Below are positions 60,440 through 64,000 of a DNA stretch of 64,000 bases, piece after piece. The translations under genes were made by a program, and so were the position numbers. The stretch is from the NCBI RefSeq assembly GCF_007655135.1, contig NC_045131.1, positions 7,502,001-7,566,000 of the forward strand. The letters are read 5' to 3'. Origin of the DNA: Punica granatum (lineage: Eukaryota; Streptophyta; Magnoliopsida; Myrtales; Lythraceae). Numbering within the stretch: position 1 is the first letter of the stretch; each line of letters starts with the position of its first letter. The notes beneath the pieces were generated by a model. It did not search any database. It had not been told where the DNA came from and saw nothing but the letters and a program-made list of their open reading frames with translations.

Positions 60440-63400
60440 AGTTCGTAATTACTGGAAAAATGGTACGTACGGGCTATGCGAACCCGAATTTCTTCTTGTC
60501 GGGGCCTACATGCATGCGCCATTGCACGATTAGGGAGTGTCCACATTTCGTGGGGACGAGCGATAGATACGCGTGAGAAGGAGTCGCCACTTACTGTTTA
60601 TGACCAGAAGATCGACGGCCGTTAAGTCGTCCGGGTCTAGGGGTATGGGGTACACTTAATTGCTTAGGCATATGGTCAGCAGAACCCATGGTTCAAAATT
60701 CGGGGGTTTTGTTACATGCATACTTATATCTCGCGCCCCCTTTCGGTACTCTAGCTTGTCTAGACTAGCAATTTTTAGTTTAATTACCGTTTAATTAAGT
60801 TTCATTTATCTTGCTCGTTTTGACACCATAAATCGTAAAGAAACGGTCGCCTCGAGTCAAGAAGCTATGAGAAAAGCAAATGCTCAGGTCAGAGGATCGG
60901 TCCACCGTACTCGCATTTTGATTAGTCGGACCGCAATGGCTTGTTCACAGTGTGGACCGGGCCTTGGACCCGTACGGTTTTGCTCGTCTAAAGGATCCAT
61001 AACTTGATTTGACCGGTTCTATCTCTTGAAACAGTCCACTTGCCAACTAGGGTCCTTACAAATGAATATACAGATAAACCATTGCACTATTCTCTCAAAA
61101 TAATGTAAAATATACAAATTACAGCACCTGGACCCGGTTGGTTTGCATTCGGTCGTTATTACACTCGCGCTCGCTGTGTGGTTTGGAAAATACCGAAAAT
61201 GAAATTAAGATGCACACCCGGTGTATGAGGGCATTGGACCCCGTGATTGACAGTTGGAGCGTTGGACCCCATGTGCATTACGTCCTAGGAATTCGGGCTC
61301 GACCCGCATAACAAATGAGTGCATAAATGTAACAAGCAAGCACAGATAAACAAATAAGGGATTTGTTATTGCCGAGTTTACGTGAGTTAACTGATTATTG
61401 ACCAGGATATCTTGGCATGTAAACCCTATCCTAAGCAAACAAACGCGCGTTAGGTGTAAATCGGTCAAGGATCGCCTCAGGAGGATATTTCACATTCGAC
61501 ATGGTTTACGAGAACTTGACAGACATGATGTCTACAGTCAAGTCTCATGTTTGTGGGTTGCTTTTAGGATTATTCTGTATTGTGACACTGCGATTATTAC
61601 AGGTTATTACAGAACATAGATTTTGCCCAAAAACTCTGGAACACAGTGCCTAACCCACTATTGCCCTTTTATGTCTTAAGCCAAGTGCAGATTAGTCCGG
61701 TGTTTATATTTTGAGCCATAGTACCTTACCTAAATACCCGAAGCTATGCTAAGATAATAAAAACTTATCAGCCCATCCTTACCCTAGAACAATAGTGTTT
61801 ACTTTATCCTAATCCTAGGGATGTCGCTAGATCACTAACAAACAATTTTGCCCTTGCTATGAAAATTGATTTCAGAGAAGAAAGATTACGCGATGCGGGC
61901 CACCTCGGCCTATGACCGGCGCCGACCGATTCCCTGGTTGTACAAAAATCCTGAAAAAGTCAAAGGACCGGTCGATCTATCCAGAAGAGATCTAGAAAGA
62001 ACTTCCGCGTCCCAACCTGAGTTACTTGAAATCAAGTAAGACTTCAAGTCAGGATGTGCAAGTCCTTCCTAGACGTCCATGCCACATCGGATCGCGCATC
62101 TTGAGTTTTGCAAAATTGCAAATTTGAAAAGGAAACCAACGCATGTTTGTAACCCATCGACACGTATTACCGGTTAGTTACCGATTCGTGCAAAATTATT
62201 AAGGCCAAGTGAGTTAATTAGTCGTATGAACGTCCCGATTACCCGTTGGTGGAATTATTAACTGTGGATTATCGCCGAATGCATTAAATGTACAGGTTTC
62301 AGACAATCAAACAGATCATGAGTTAATCGCCTAAATAGAGTCTTAATACCCAAGATAAGCTTAATTTTATGAAAATGACTCGTGATACGGTGACCAGGAA
62401 GGGTCCTCGAAAGCCGAGGGAACCTGATCAAAAATGACCAAAATACCCTTGGACTCGTGGGCCCGATAAGGTCGCCGATACACGAATGCATGCACTTTAT
62501 TTAGAAAATAACGTTTTGGCAAGTATTTTAAGGCTCGGTTTGCGATGATATCAAAATGCCGTTGCACACAATCGGAGAAGCGAATTTTAAACCGAAAAAG
62601 GAGGCCGTCCTTGACCCAAGAAGGATCAAGGAGCTCACAACCCCCTCCTCAATGAAAATGCCGTGGGCTAGCTTGACTCTACTCGGGTTTTGAACGATTT
62701 CCTCGCCCAATTCCAACATGTTTCTCCTATGCCCATACATCAAGCACGATAAACACACATATTTTACATAGTCGGTGTCCCCGTGATCACAAGAAACGCA
62801 TACAAGTATATAAGCATACACAAACATGATATTAACGGAATCGATAAAATGACGTCGATTCATGGAAGCAGGAAAATATAAAAACACGTATTGCCATGTT
62901 ATATATGCATAATAAACGAGAAAAGAACATATTAAATGAGAATATGCATATTGTCGATCTGGGATCCAAGTAGAAATTATTGGAAATCTTTTTTTTTTTT
63001 CAAACGTCCAAGGACTCAGATTGCAGGCTCGGGTCCTGCTGAGAAGAAGCAGAGAAACAAACTGATTTCCTTCTTGAAAGCTTGGCGTGCGAAGAAGAAG
63101 AAGTCCAAGCCGATTGATGGTGATCTTTCTGATGGAGATCGATTGAGCTCTGGAGTTGATCAGTGGAAGAAGAGCCACAGTAACCTCCCCCCAACTTGCC
63201 TGCCACCGAAAAGAACAGAAAGAAAAGAAAAAGTCAACAGCTACTGCCCCCATTTTCTTTTTCTTTTTTTTTTGCTTAGCTTTTATTTTATTTTATTTTA
63301 TGTTCGTGCGTGTGCCGTCCGGGCAAAAATTTAATTTATCGGGATCTATCGACATTTAGGAACGAAAAACTTCAAAATTGAGAAATTCAAAAATAATCGG

Positions 63401-63600
63401 CTCTATAAAAGTTTCAATTTGAGTTGACGAAGGTTGAATCTTGATAAAAATCGACTTCGGGCCTACGTAGCACGTCGGCCATGATTAATCGATCATTTTT
63501 TAATTTCTCATCTTTTTAATCAGATATCCGAAAAAATGTTTCGGAACCACCGTTGTGTTCAAAAAAATTCAAGGCTGAATATTGTGCAGAAAATATTTTT
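60440..63600. mobile_element. Probable retroelement DNA without coding capacity
   Basis: A less AT-rich block of about 3.1 kb has no coherent frame. It includes 'gagaaggagtcgccactta' near 60575, a word common in plant LTR retrotransposons, and 'cttcgggcctacgtagcacgtcgg' near 63453, with a similar 'tcggggcctacatgcatgcg' near 60498. Clear LTRs were not established. A poly-T run lies at 62990. Confidence 0.4.
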
Positions 63601-63741
63601 TGGCCCTGAGTTTTGTCCTGGATTCTAAAAATGAAAGTTGATGCATGTGAAATCCAAAGACGTCCCATATAGTATTTTTCCGAAAAATGGTAAATTGGCG
63701 TTAAACTGATAAAATGCCATATTTTTAGAAGTCATGAATGC

Positions 63742-64000
63742 TCAAGTAATTAACTGAAAATACTTCCCTCCGATGGACGACATAAATAATGATTTAGCCC
63801 TCTGAAGCCGGTGGACCAAAACGGGATACTGACACCGGCTGCACCACACAATCGAATGTGAACTGTGTACCAGCATTCTTCGCAATGATAAACACCATGG
63901 TCTGGATTCCCGATTTCCTCGCAATAATCGCAGTACTGGGCATCAAGCCTTCCAAGAACAAACTTGTCGAACAGCACCAGTGGATGATAAGGATGACATT
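63742..64000 (-). CDS. DC1-domain (Cys/His zinc) protein, partial at window end
   Basis: Reading from 64000 the minus strand gives CHPYHPLVLFDKFVLGRLDA, then QYCDYCEEIGNPDHGVYHCE and ECWYTVHIRLC, a DC1 domain with its C-x2-C and H-x-C zinc ligands. The first part lies beyond the window. After RLC the usual IECV..P is replaced and the frame stops at 63750, so the 3' junction is unclear; it may splice to the coil exon at 60103-60288. Confidence 0.6.

Noticed and set aside
62528..63253. 241-codon frame on the minus strand
   Set aside because: Starts in the probable retroelement block, has no domain, and mixes low-complexity with hydrophobic stretches; likely chance in repeat DNA.

Overview
The window is nuclear DNA of a flowering plant, most likely a core eudicot. 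Genes carry short GT-AG introns, intergenic DNA is AT-rich with many (TA)n tracts, and every protein I recognise belongs to a plant family (plant mobile domain, type 1 lipid transfer proteins, PLS-class PPR, Raf-like kinase, MATE/DTX, DC1). I could not fix the species. CDS models below were spliced by hand, and every junction was checked for reading phase.

Layout. 1-1.65 kb: AT-rich DNA with a probable SINE relic. 1.87-4.70 kb (+): a short plant-mobile-domain gene with a coiled-coil tail. 4.7-18.4 kb: a decayed tandem array of roughly 4-5 kb units (A, B, C). A unit holds the 3' end of the mobile-domain gene, one or two lipid transfer protein (nsLTP) genes on the minus strand, and in units A and B a very long inverted repeat. 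Intact nsLTPs start at 8438 and 18342. The copy at 13.5-13.9 kb is broken, and a fragment lies at 10.8-11.0 kb. 19-32 kb: AT-rich, transposon-rich DNA with a second tandem array (units D and E). Unit E has an intact nsLTP (start 28045). Unit D keeps only the nsLTP terminal micro-exon, and a GC-rich minisatellite sits where exon 1 should be.

32.5-50.8 kb is gene-rich and ordinary: a single-exon PPR protein (-), a six-exon Raf-like kinase (-), a MATE transporter (+) and a nine-exon single-pass membrane protein (-) with a site-II-type promoter. 50.9-59.5 kb: three tandem copies of the first part of a PAP/OAS1-type nucleotidyltransferase gene. Only the middle copy (53243-56660) is complete. The third is split by LINE-type RNase H sequence. 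Between and after them lie DC1-domain gene pieces on the minus strand (57.1-57.6, 60.1-60.3 and 63.7-64.0 kb), the last two separated by about 3.4 kb of probable retroelement DNA.

Main points of interest: the paired inverted repeats of about 1.2 kb, which could give long double-stranded RNA or be a young MIRNA-type locus; the minisatellite at the lost nsLTP exon; the birth-and-death history of the nsLTP copies; and an nsLTP architecture in which the last coding exon is only 10 nt. No operons, CRISPR arrays or tRNA/rRNA genes were seen.
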